From positions 101,282,501 through 101,346,500 of the forward strand of contig NC_092333.1 in the NCBI RefSeq assembly GCF_046630445.1: 64,000 bases of DNA, given 5' to 3'. The translations under genes were made by a program, and so were the position numbers. Of the stretch, positions 35,463-44,904 are shown one piece after another. The notes beneath the pieces were generated by a model. The model made no database searches. It worked only from the letters and a program-made list of their open reading frames with translations, and was not told the DNA's origin. Numbering within the stretch: position 1 is the stretch's first letter; every line of letters begins with the position of its first letter. Origin of the DNA: Rutidosis leptorrhynchoides (Eukaryota; Streptophyta; Magnoliopsida; Asterales; Asteraceae).

Positions 35463-36296
35463 GGGCCGTTTGTTGTAGTTGCGATTGATGTTGCGATTGT
35501 TGGGATAATTGTTGCGATTATTGTTGTAATTGCTGTTGTTGTTGTATTGGTGATTCTTATCACCGTTTTCCTCCCACTTTCTTTTGACTTGCTTCACATT
35601 GGCCTCTTCAGTAGTCTGTTCTTTAATTCTTTCTTCAATCTGGTTCACTAGTTTGTGAGCCATTCTACATGCCTGTTGTATGGAGGCGGGCTCGTGTGAA
35701 CTTATATCTTCTTGGATTCTTTCCGGTAATCCTTTCACAAACGCGTCGATCTTCTCTTCCTCATCTTCGAATGCTCCCGGACACAATAGGCACAATTCTG
35801 TGAATCGTCTTTCGTACGTGGTAATATCAAATCCATGGGTTCGTAACCCTCTAAGTTCTGTCTTGAGCTTATTGACCTCGGTTCTGGGACGGTACTTCTC
35901 GTTCATCAAGTGCTTGAATACTGACCACGGTAGTGCGTACGCATCGTCTTGTCCCACTTGCTCTAGATAGGTATTCCACCATGTTAACGCAGAACATGTG
36001 AAGGTATGCGTAGCGTACTTCACTTTGTCCTCTTCAGTACACTTACTTATGGCAAACACCGATTCGACCTTCTCGGTCCACCGTTTCAATCCGATCGGTC
36101 CTTCGGTTCCATCAAATTCCAAAGGTATGCAGGCAGTGAATTCTTTGTAGGTGCATCCTACACGATTTCCTGTACTGCTAGATCCAAGGTTATTGTTGGT
36201 ATGTAGTGCAGCCTGTACTGCGGCTATGTTTGAAGCTAGAAAAGTACGGAATTCCTCTTCATTCATATTCACGGTGTGTCGAGTAGTAGGTGCCAT
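33102..36296 (-). pseudogene. Gypsy 2 Gag-protease-RT-RNase H polyprotein (long open frame, frameshifted end)
   Basis: I start it at [16 protein letters not shown] (36296) because homologues begin there; the frame is open further upstream. Gag lies at roughly residues 40-240 ([29 protein letters not shown]). It is followed by an Asn-rich run encoded by a GTT/AAC microsatellite (plus 35370-35560). The zinc knuckles are [14 protein letters not shown] and [14 protein letters not shown]. The protease has [13 protein letters not shown] has [29 protein letters not shown] and FIDDILIY, all intact. RNase H has [11 protein letters not shown] and [10 protein letters not shown]. The frame runs off after [10 protein letters not shown] at an A7 run, where homologues continue into integrase. 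Confidence 0.93.
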
Positions 36297-36730
36297 TTCC
36301 TTCAAAATAGTTAAATGGAACAAGTTAATCATACAGAATATCAAGAGTAGTTAATAGTATTTCGTAGCATAATATGAACTCATTTATAAAAGCTTTTTCT
36401 TCATATTAGCGTTTTATAAGTTTAAATTCGGGTAGTACCTACCCGTTAAGTTCATACTTAGTAGCTAATATACAATTCAACTACTACAATTCTATATAAA
36501 AAATTGATTATAATAATATTTCGCGTTCAAACTTTTATACAATATTTTACAAACTTACAATACCGCTTATTTTACATAAAGCATGAAATATAGCACACAA
36601 TAACTTTGATACAAGATAGTTGTGAAGATAATTCTAGCTAGTACACAAGTCATTCAGCAAAGGCAATAAAGACACATAATTCATACGTCCAGAAACAAGT
36701 CATGCATTCTGGTTTTACTAGGACTACTTC
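36297..36730 (-). other. Spacer between F-box ORF and gag
   Basis: No gene is readable. At 36430-36446 the word GGGTAGTACCTACCC, a palindrome, resembles the sequence at the 3' LTR edge (GTACCTACCCGTTAA at 31674-31688). It could be a second polypurine-like site or a leftover of rearrangement. Confidence 0.5.
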
Positions 36731-37321
36731 TCATCCTTTGTCTTGTGGAACATAACCGTTATGGCCGTTGATAAGACAGCGTGTTGTAACGTCGTCAAAG
36801 GGACGAGGGTTATGTAATGTCCAACAGTCCCGTAACAATCTAAAAACCTCATTTCTTACCCCAATTATCGACTTCGTCACTTGTGGGAACGTTTTGTTTA
36901 ATAGTTGTAGGCCGATGTTCTTGTTCTCACTTTGGTGAGAAGCGAACATTACTAATCCGTAAGCATAACATGCTTCTTTATGTTGCATGTTAGCCACTTT
37001 TTCTAAATCACGAAGTCCAATATTCGGATATATTGAGTCAAAATAATTTCTTAACCCATTGCGTAAAATAGCATTTGGGTTCCCCGCAATATATGCATCA
37101 AAGTAAACACATCGTAACTTATGGATTTCCCAATGTGATATCCCCCATCTTTCGAACGAAAGCCTTTTATAAACCAAGGCATTCTTGGAACGTTCTTCGA
37201 ATGTCTTACAAACTGATCTCGCCTTAAATAGTTGTGCCGAATAATTCTGACCGACTCTAGACAAGATTTCATCAATCATGTCTCCGGGTAGGTCTCTTAA
37301 AATATTGGGTTGTCTATCCAT
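36731..37321 (-). CDS. F-box protein carried by gypsy element 2
   Basis: This 196-residue ORF starts at ATG 37321. Residues about 8-50 match the F-box pattern: LRDLPGDMIDEILSRVG, then AQLFKARSVCKTFEE and VYKRLSFERW. The rest (FDAYIAGNPNAILRNGLRNY, LEKVANMQHKEACYAYGLVM, GLQLLNKTFPQVT) resembles the helical, Sel1-like tail of a small plant F-box family, the At2g35280-like proteins. Members would bind SKP1 in SCF ubiquitin ligases. That role is a family inference; no substrate is known to me. It lies between the element's own 5' LTR and gag on the coding strand, with no stop, so it is cargo. Whether it is expressed, and whether it is complete at the C-terminus, cannot be told here. Confidence 0.8.
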   Translation of the reverse strand: MDRQPNILRDLPGDMIDEILSRVGQNYSAQLFKARSVCKTFEERSKNALVYKRLSFERWGISHWEIHKLRCVYFDAYIAGNPNAILRNGLRNYFDSIYPNIGLRDLEKVANMQHKEACYAYGLVMFASHQSENKNIGLQLLNKTFPQVTKSIIGVRNEVFRLLRDCWTLHNPRPFDDVTTRCLINGHNGYVPQDKG

Positions 37322-37459
37322 TTTGTGTTTTTATACTGTAAAATAGACAAGAGTTAGATTCATAAAAAAAAATACTTATTAATACAAGCAATTTTTACAT
37401 ATATCATAAAGCATAAGCACACTATATTACATATATTACACCACACGAATACAACTATC

Positions 37460-38074
37460 TTATTCCGACTCGCTTGTTTCTTCTTCTTCTGTTTTGGTTC
37501 GTTTTGCCAAGTTTCTAGGGATATATGATGTTCCCCTAATACGAACCGTCGTTTTCCACATTGGTTTAGAAAAACCTGGTGGTTTAGAGGTTCCCGGGTC
37601 ATTGTTACAACTTAAGGACTTCGGGGGTTGACGATACATATAAAGTTCATCGGGGTTGGAATTAGATTTCTTTATTTTTATGCCCTTTCCCTTATTATTT
37701 TCTTTTGCCTTTTTAAATTCAGTTGGGGTAATTTCTATAACATCATCGGAATTCTCGTCAGAATCCGATTCATCGGAGAATTGGTAATCCTCCCAATATT
37801 TTGCTTCCTTAGCGGAAACACCATTGACCATAATTAACCTTGGTCGGTTGGTTGAGGATTTTCTTTTACTTAACCGTTTTATTATTTCCCCCACCGGTTC
37901 TATTTCTTCATCCGGTTCCGATTCTTCTTCCGGTTCCGATTCTTCTTCTGGTTCCGACTCTTCTTCCGGTTCCTCTTCGGGAACTTGTGAATCAGTCCAC
38001 GAATCATTCCAATTTACATTTGACTTTTCATTATTATTAGGTGAGTCAATGGGACTTGTTCTAGAGGTAGACAT
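37460..38074 (-). CDS. Acidic ORF of unknown function, first ORF of gypsy element 2
   Basis: A 204-residue frame lies between the primer-binding site and the F-box ORF, same strand. It starts MSTSRTSPIDSPNNNEKSN and has three or more tandem EPEEES repeats (about residues 33-58). A basic patch (IKRLSKRKSSTNRPR), a second acidic run (DESDSDENSDD), a Lys-rich segment and a C-terminal EEEETSESE follow. No enzymatic domain, signal peptide or membrane segment is visible; it is probably disordered. I do not recognise a family. The open frame in an element with decayed pol suggests either recent descent or selection. Confidence 0.6.
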   Translation of the reverse strand: MSTSRTSPIDSPNNNEKSNVNWNDSWTDSQVPEEEPEEESEPEEESEPEEESEPDEEIEPVGEIIKRLSKRKSSTNRPRLIMVNGVSAKEAKYWEDYQFSDESDSDENSDDVIEITPTEFKKAKENNKGKGIKIKKSNSNPDELYMYRQPPKSLSCNNDPGTSKPPGFSKPMWKTTVRIRGTSYIPRNLAKRTKTEEEETSESE

Positions 38075-38269
38075 CTATCACATAATATCAAACGCGTTAA
38101 GATATTAATATATCACATAATATTCACATGTTAAAAATATATAGTTTCCAACAAAATTTGTTAAGCAATCATTTTTCAAGTAAACACGGTCGAAGTCCAG
38201 ACTCACTAATGCATCCTAACAAACTCGATAAGACTCACTAATGCAAAATTCTGGTTCTCTAAGACCAAC

Positions 38270-38281
38270 GCTCGGATACCA
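38270..38281 (-). promoter_or_regulatory. Primer-binding site of gypsy 2 (Met type, one mismatch)
   Basis: On the minus strand TGGTATCCGAGC lies two bases inside the 5' LTR. It differs from the usual TGGTATCAGAGC by one base. Confidence 0.85.
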
Positions 38282-38283
38282 AC

Positions 38284-41200
38284 TGAAATGTCCCGTTCTT
38301 ATTGATTAAAAACGTTCCATATTAATTGATTTCGTTGCGAGGTTTTGACCTCTATATGAGACATTTTTCAAAGACTGCATTCATTTTAAAACAAACCATA
38401 ACCTTTATTTCATCAATAAAGGTTTAAAAAGCTTTACGTAGATTATCAAATAATGGTAATCTAAAATATCCTGTTTACACACGACCATTACATAATGGTT
38501 TACAATACAAATATGTTACAACAAAATAAGTTTCTTGAATGCAGTTTTTACACAATATCATACAACCATGGACTCCAAATCTCGTCCTTATTTAAGTATG
38601 CGACAGCAGAAGCTCTTAATAATCACCTGAGAATAAACATGCTTAAAACGTCAACAAAAATGTTGGTGAGTTATAGGTTTAACCTATATATATCAAATCG
38701 TAACAATAGACCACAAGATTTCATATTTCAATACACACCCCGTACATAGAGATAAAAATCATTCATATGGTGAACACCTGGTAACCGACATTAACAAGAT
38801 GCATATATAAGAATATCCCCATCATTCCGGGACACCCTTCGGATATGATATAAATTTCGAAGTACTAAAGCATCCGGTACTTTGGATGGGGTTTGTTAGG
38901 CCCAATAGATCTATCTTTAGGATTCGCGTCAATTAGGGTGTCTGTTCCCTAATTCTTAGATTACCAGACTTAATAAAAAGGGGCATATTCGATTTCGATA
39001 ATTCAACCATAGAATGTAGTTTCACGTACTTGTGTCTATTTTGTAAATCATTTATAAAACCTGCATGTATTCTCATCCCAAAAATATTAGATTTTAAAAG
39101 TGGGACTATAACTCACTTTCACAGATTTTTACTTCGTCGAGAAGTAAGACTTGGCCACTGTTGATTCACGAACCTATAACAATATATACATGTATATTAA
39201 AGTATGTTCAAAATATATTTACAACACTTTTAATATATTTTGATGTTTTAAGTTTATTAAGTCAGCTGTCCTCGTTAGTAACCTACAACTAGTTGTCCAC
39301 AGTTAGATGTACAGAAATAAATCGATAAATATTATCTTGAATCAATCCACGACCCAGTGTATACGTATCTCAGTATTGATCACAACTCAAACTATATATA
39401 TTTTGGAATCAACCTCAACCCTGTATAGCTAACTCCAACATTCACATATAGAGTGTCTATGGTTGTTCCGAAATATATATAGATGTGTCGACATGATAGG
39501 TCGAAACATTGTATACGTGTCTATGGTATCTCAAGAGTACATAATATATAATACAAGTTGATTAAGTTATGGTTGGAATAGATTTGTTACCAATTTTCAC
39601 GTAGCTAAAATGAGAAAAATTATCCAATCTTGTTTTACCCATAACTTCTTCATTTTAAATCCGTTTTGAGTGAATCAAATTGCTATGGTTTCATATTGAA
39701 CTCTATTTTATGAATCTAAACAGAAAAAGTATAGGTTTATAGTCGGAAAAATAAGTTACAAGTCGTTTTTGTAAAGGTAGTCATTTCAGTCGAAAGAACG
39801 ACGTCTAGATGACCATTTTAGAAAACATACTTCCACTTTGAGTTTAACCATAATTTTTGGATATAGTTTCATGTTCATAATAAAAATCATTTTCTCAGAA
39901 TAACAACTTTTAAATCAAAGTTTATCATAGTTTTTAATTAACTAACCCAAAACAGCCCGCGGTGTTACTACGACGGCGTAAATCCGGTTTTACGGTATTT
40001 TTCGTGTTTCCAGGTTTTAAATCATTAAATTAGCATATCATATAGATATAGAACATGTGTTTAGTTAATTTTAAAAGTCAAGGTAGAAGGATTAACTTTT
40101 GTTTGCGAACAAGTTTAGAATTAACTAAACTATATTCTAGTGATTACGAGTTTAAACCTTCGAATAAGATAGTTTTATATATATGAATCGAATGATGTTA
40201 TGAACATTATTACTACCTCAAGTTTAGTAGGTAAACCTACTGGAAGTGACAAGAAATGATCTAGCTTCAAAGGATCTTGGATGGCTTGAAAGTTCTTGAA
40301 GTAGGATCATGACACAAAAACAAGTTCAAGTAAGATTTTTACTCGAATTAAGATAGTTTATAGTTATAGAAATTGAATCAAAGTTTGAATATGAATATTA
40401 CCTTGAATAAGAAAGATAACCTACTGTATATAACAATGGTTTCTTGATCTTAGATGATTACTTGGAATGGATTAGAAAGCTTGGAAGTAAATTAGTAAAC
40501 TTGAAGGGATTTTTGAAGTGTTCTTGAAGTGTTCTTCCTATGATGATTATAGCTTGATTCTTGAAGTGATTTTTGATGAAGATGATGATTAACTACTGGA
40601 AAAATACGTTCATAATAGTGTGTGTGTGTGTGTTGAGAGAGAATTAGAAAGAGAATTGAAAGTGAAATGGAGTGAATGATGAGTGGTAATTGGTGAGTGG
40701 TGAGTGGGGTTAAAAGGAGTTCTAGTTAGTTGACTAGCTCATGGTAGGAATTAAAATTGATTAGTCATACATGACATAATCAAGAGTGGAATCCCATACT
40801 AGTTCCTATTGGTATATACCCATAGTAAGTACGTTTTGAAGCTGTGTATAATACGGGTAAGAATACGACTAGAATTCTTGATGAAAGAAAAGAATGGGAA
40901 AGTAACTGTAACCATTTTCGTTAAGTATGAGTGTTTTGATATATGTCTTGAAGTCTTCCAAAAGTATTTTAATACATCTAAATACACTACATGTATATAC
41001 ATTTTAACTGAGTCATTAAGTCATCGTTAGTCGTTACATGTAAGTGTTGTTTTGAAACCTTTAAGTTAACGATCTCAATTAATGTTGTTAACCCATTGTT
41101 TATTATATCTATTGAGATGTTAAACTATTATATTATAATGATATTATGATATATTAATATATCTTAATATGATATATATACATTTAAATGTCGTTACAAC

Positions 41201-41536
41201 GATAATCGTTACATATATGTCTCGTTTCGAAATCCTTAAGGTAGTAGTCTTGTTTATATGTATATAACTCATTGTTAATATACTTATGGAGATACTTACT
41301 TATCATAATCTCATGTTAACCATATGTATATCCATATATATATCGTCATGTCATTTTTACAAGTTTTAACATTCGTGAATCGCCGGTCAACTTGGGTGGT
41401 CAATTGTCTATATGAAACATATTTCAATTAATCAAGCCTTAACAAGTTTGATTGCTTAACATGTTGGAAACATTTAATCATGTAAATATCAATCTCAATT
41501 AATATATATAAACATGGAAAAGTTCGGGTCACTACA
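38284..41536 (-). repeat. 5' LTR of gypsy element 2 (3,253 bp)
   Basis: Nearly identical to 28425-31673, with the same ends. The small length difference includes a longer (TG)n near 40620. Confidence 0.95.
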
Positions 41537-42097
41537 TAAAGCGCCTGGACAAGAAAGGAAAGTTTGTAAACTCGTTAAGTCCTTGTATGGACTAAAACAA
41601 GCTCCCAAACAATGGCACCAGAAGTTTGATCATGTCATGCTTGATTTAGGATTTAAGATCAATGAATGTGACAAGTGTGTTTATGTGAAAGACACACCAG
41701 ATGGATATGTTATCCTTTGTCTATATGTAGATGATATGCTCATTGCTGGTAGTAATGAGAAGATGATTAAATCCACAAAAGACATGTTAAAATCGAAGTT
41801 TGACATGAAAGACATGGGTTTGGCAGATGTGATATTGGGAATAAAAATCACACGAACCCAAAGTGGACTTGTTCTAAGTCAAACCCATTATGTGGATAAA
41901 ATTCTTGAGAAGTTCAATGCAAATGACTCTAATGTAGCTAGAACTCCCATTGACACGAGTCAACATCAAGCTAAGAACAGAGGAGAACCTGTTAACCAAT
42001 TAGAGTACTCAAGAATTGTTGGCAGCTTAATGTATCTAATGAGTTGTACTCGACCCAACTTAGCATATGCTGTAAGCAAGCTAAGTAGATACACGAG
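41537..42097 (+). pseudogene. Copia 2 RT C-terminal half (truncated at 42097)
   Basis: The first five bases are the TAAAG duplication. The copia frame resumes with APGQERKVCKLVKSLYGLKQ, CVYVKDTPDGYVILCLYVDD (YVDD at 41724-41735), KDMGLADVILGIKITRT, YSRIVGSLMYLMSCTRPNLA and SKLSRYTS. It has no stop. It ends abruptly where an Athila LTR starts (TGATATTGC). The RNase H domain that should follow is absent from the rest of the window. Confidence 0.93.
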
Positions 42098-42400
42098 TGA
42101 TATTGCTCTAAACATACATATTATTCAACGCAATATCACTTATATTTCATAGGTTTTTATCATCTACAAAGACATTCAATGCGCATTTCACGAGAAAAAC
42201 GACAAAAGAGTGAAGTTAGAAGAAACGACGATAAAACGATAGTTTTGACTAGATTTATATCAAGAAACGTTTATCCGAATGAAAGTACAAGATTGATGAA
42301 GAAAAGAGTTCAAATGTATAGTACCAAGACAGTACACGTCAACACGAGATCAACAAAGAACAAATGAAGAAGAAAAATCAAGAAAACTGGAAATTTGCCT

Positions 42401-42480
42401 TACACGAATCGTGTACTATTACACGAATCGTGTAATATCTCTGGTCATACACGATTCGTGTATATATACCCGATTCGGGT
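42401..42480 (+). repeat. Palindrome cluster TACACGA-A-TCGTGTA (left LTR, first site)
   Basis: Copies lie at 42401-42415 and 42420-42434, an inverted-centre copy at 42448-42462, and a variant ACCCGATTCGGGT at 42468-42480. Centre spacings are 19, 28 and 19 bp. Confidence 0.9.
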
Positions 42481-43641
42481 AATGTTAGGCCACAGCACTA
42501 TTACAGATTCCAGAAGGTCGGCTGCTTTATTATTTTAAAAACAATACTTTCTCTCAAATTGAAGACAGCAAGGATTTCAACGAATTTTTGAGCTCAACTA
42601 CTACTACTTGGATCAGTTTAAATACAGAGAAGATATCAACAACACAGAGAATATATCATATTTCACATATCATTTACTATACATAATTACTATTGTCAAT
42701 TTTATTACTTGTATCAGTTTCAATAAATTTCAAGGTTCAATATTAGAATTAGTTTCAAATATTAAAGGGGTATTCTTCGTGATTAAGGGTGTTATTGTAC
42801 GCGTGAAAGGGGTGTTATTATTGTAATTTTTCTACCGTTTGAAGTTAATGCAAGTGAAGATATTTTAGTAAGTTTACTCTGTTAAAATTAGCGTTGTTAT
42901 TATGTTTGCATATCTATATTTTTATGTCTACCTTAGTGTAATGAATAGCTAAATTTCCCTAGTGTTTGCTTAAATGTAGAGCCCCTAGTGAAATGGATTG
43001 TTATCATTAGTAAAAGTTAAAATGTAACTTTAGTATTTTTAATATTGAGCCTAGTTAAAAGAACCATTTTTATGTAATTAGGTATTTAACCCTTGCCACT
43101 TAATTTATTAAATTTAAATAACGAAAGTTGTTTTTATTTACATAAATTGAGCTTCAACATTAAAAATGATCTAGACGAATTTATGGATAAGTTATTGACA
43201 CCAATTCAGAAATAAACTTCGGTGGTTTGGGTGATATCAATAAATTATATGAAGGTGAAATTATAAAAAGGGAAACCGTTATAATTTGGGTGTTGGCGAA
43301 GGTCAAAACTAGGCTAGGTCTCAATTTAAATGCTTAGGGAATAGTAGCTTTCTAAAAAGAATCCAATGAAAATTAGATTTTATTTAGTTAAGTTGTAACT
43401 TTATATTTTTTTCGAGAGAAAAATGTAAAGTTTGATACTAGAACATTTTAATAGGGCGTAAAACTTAAAACAATCCATGGACCTAGGGGTGACACAATTA
43501 AGTAAACACTCCCATTTACCTCATTTATACTTCTTATAAAAGTTTTATCATTTTTATTTACGAATACTATTTTTAAAATATAAAAAGAAACCATAAAAAT
43601 ATTTCTTTTTCGAACAGTTAATTGTCACATAATTTTAGCCG

Positions 43642-43675
43642 TACACGAATCGTGTAGCCTCACACGAATCGTGTA
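43642..43675 (+). repeat. Palindrome pair TACACGAATCGTGTA (left LTR, second site)
   Basis: Copies lie at 43642-43656 and 43661-43675, the second with its first base changed. Spacing is 19 bp. Confidence 0.9.
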
Positions 43676-44407
43676 AGACCTGGACGCGGCTACAGTACCA
43701 GTAGGTCAAAAATTAGGGTTTTTAATTAATTAATATTATATAATTAGGTTATTAGTTATTTTTATTATATAATTAGTTTTAATTAGTATAAAATACTAAA
43801 ATACATGTTTTAATCTTAAAAATTATTATTTATTATAGTTTTATAAATTGTATCTAGTTTATAGTTAGTAAATTAATTAATTTCCTTTTAATTTGTATTA
43901 GTTTAATTAAAAATGTCATTTAGATAATTTAAATAAGTTTATATAATAATTGCTTAAAACAAAAATCTAAATATATAGTTTTATTAAAATTTACTATTTT
44001 ACTAATTACCATTTAGTAACATAATTAATGCATCATAATTAGTATAGTTTCATTTAGTATCATTTTAAGATAATTCTTGTCATATTGTAATTTTATTTTA
44101 TTTAGTAAATTAGTTAAGTTATTTGCTTTTACTGTTATTTTATAAATTGCCTAATCCAAAACCCTCCTTAATTAAGTTTGACATCAAAGACTATAAAAAA
44201 GGAAAACCATTAAACACTCCATCTCCCTGTGGAACGAATCGGATTTACCAACAATCTAAACTACACGGATAGGACTAGTTGCCTATATATATGTGTGAAA
44301 TCAACCTAAAATCAATAAAATACCACATATACAATAAATCAATTCGTGTAACAAAACAACTCAAATCCGTTCATAAATAAAGGTCTCGATCCAGCACATC
44401 AACTTTT

Positions 44408-44425
44408 TGGCGCCGCTGCCGGGGA
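44408..44425 (+). promoter_or_regulatory. Primer-binding site, tRNA-Asp type
   Basis: TGGCGCCGCTGCCGGGGA is complementary, with one mismatch, to the 3' end of plant tRNA-Asp, the primer typical of Athila elements. It lies six bases after the LTR. Confidence 0.87.
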
Positions 44426-44904
44426 AGTTGGCAGTTAAATAAATAGATAATTTTTCTGATTCGTAGTAGTAGTTGGATTTGTACGTGGACCGGGTTGTTG
44501 GATCACCAATTTTATTGGTCTTTGAAGGATCCTGCCCCTCTGCTGCATCTTTTGGCTATTCAAAACGTGGGCAAAATCAGAAGGAAAATCTGTTTGTTTA
44601 AGGGTTTTTATCATTGTTTTTATGTTATTCGATCCTCTCGAGGAAATTCATTTCCAAGAAAGTTCAAAGTTTTTGAATAAATCCTTTAATTCTTTGTACA
44701 ATTTCCCAAATTGTATGATCCGTTCAATCCTAAACTCGTTAAACTTAATCCGGAACCTCAAAGAATTAATAAAGGACAAAAACAACAAAAAGAAATAGGA
44801 AGTACTAGTAATTTTAAAACACCGAAAAACACTAAAAAAAGAGAAACAAATAGGTAACCCTAGATAAACCTTTAGTGAAGTGATCTCATAATAGAAATTA
44901 ATGT

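Larger units (their letters stand above)
28425..41536 (-). mobile_element. Complete Ty3/gypsy chromovirus element 2 (13,112 bp) with F-box cargo, reverse-oriented
   Basis: Its LTRs (28425-31673 and 38284-41536) differ by about three bases in their first 300, so the insertion is comparatively recent. A perfect 5-bp duplication flanks it. On the minus strand the order is 5' LTR, primer-binding site, acidic ORF, F-box ORF, gag-protease-RT-RNase H, integrase-chromodomain, 3' LTR. Integrase is reached only through a frameshift and two stops, so this copy is not autonomous. The chromodomain and ~3.25-kb LTRs suggest a Tekay/Del-like lineage (inference). Confidence 0.95.
24067..42097 (+). mobile_element. 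Ty1/copia retrotransposon 2, interrupted and missing its 3' end
   Basis: Gag, zinc knuckle, protease, integrase and RT read on the plus strand at 25538-28424 and resume at 41537-42097, on either side of a gypsy insertion. The join is exact: GGGTTTAAA continues as GCGCCTGGACAAGAA, giving GFKAPGQERKVCK in frame. The copia sequence then stops at 42097, where an Athila LTR begins. The missing RNase H and 3' LTR do not reappear downstream. The left limit (TGTTGGAAATTTTGG at 24067) is a plausible LTR start, not proven. Confidence 0.88.
42098..44401 (+). repeat. Left LTR of Athila-like element (2,304 bp)
   Basis: It begins TGATATTGCTC and ends CACATCA. From about 42763 on it matches the right LTR closely (ATTCTTCGTGATTAAGGG-type words through 44401). 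Before that, apart from the first ~50 bp and the palindromes, I cannot align it to the right LTR by eye. Confidence 0.88.

Noticed and set aside
35174-35563. 129-codon Thr/Ile-rich frame and antisense poly-Val/Cys frames
   Set aside because: Out-of-frame readings of the GTT/AAC microsatellite within gypsy-2 gag.
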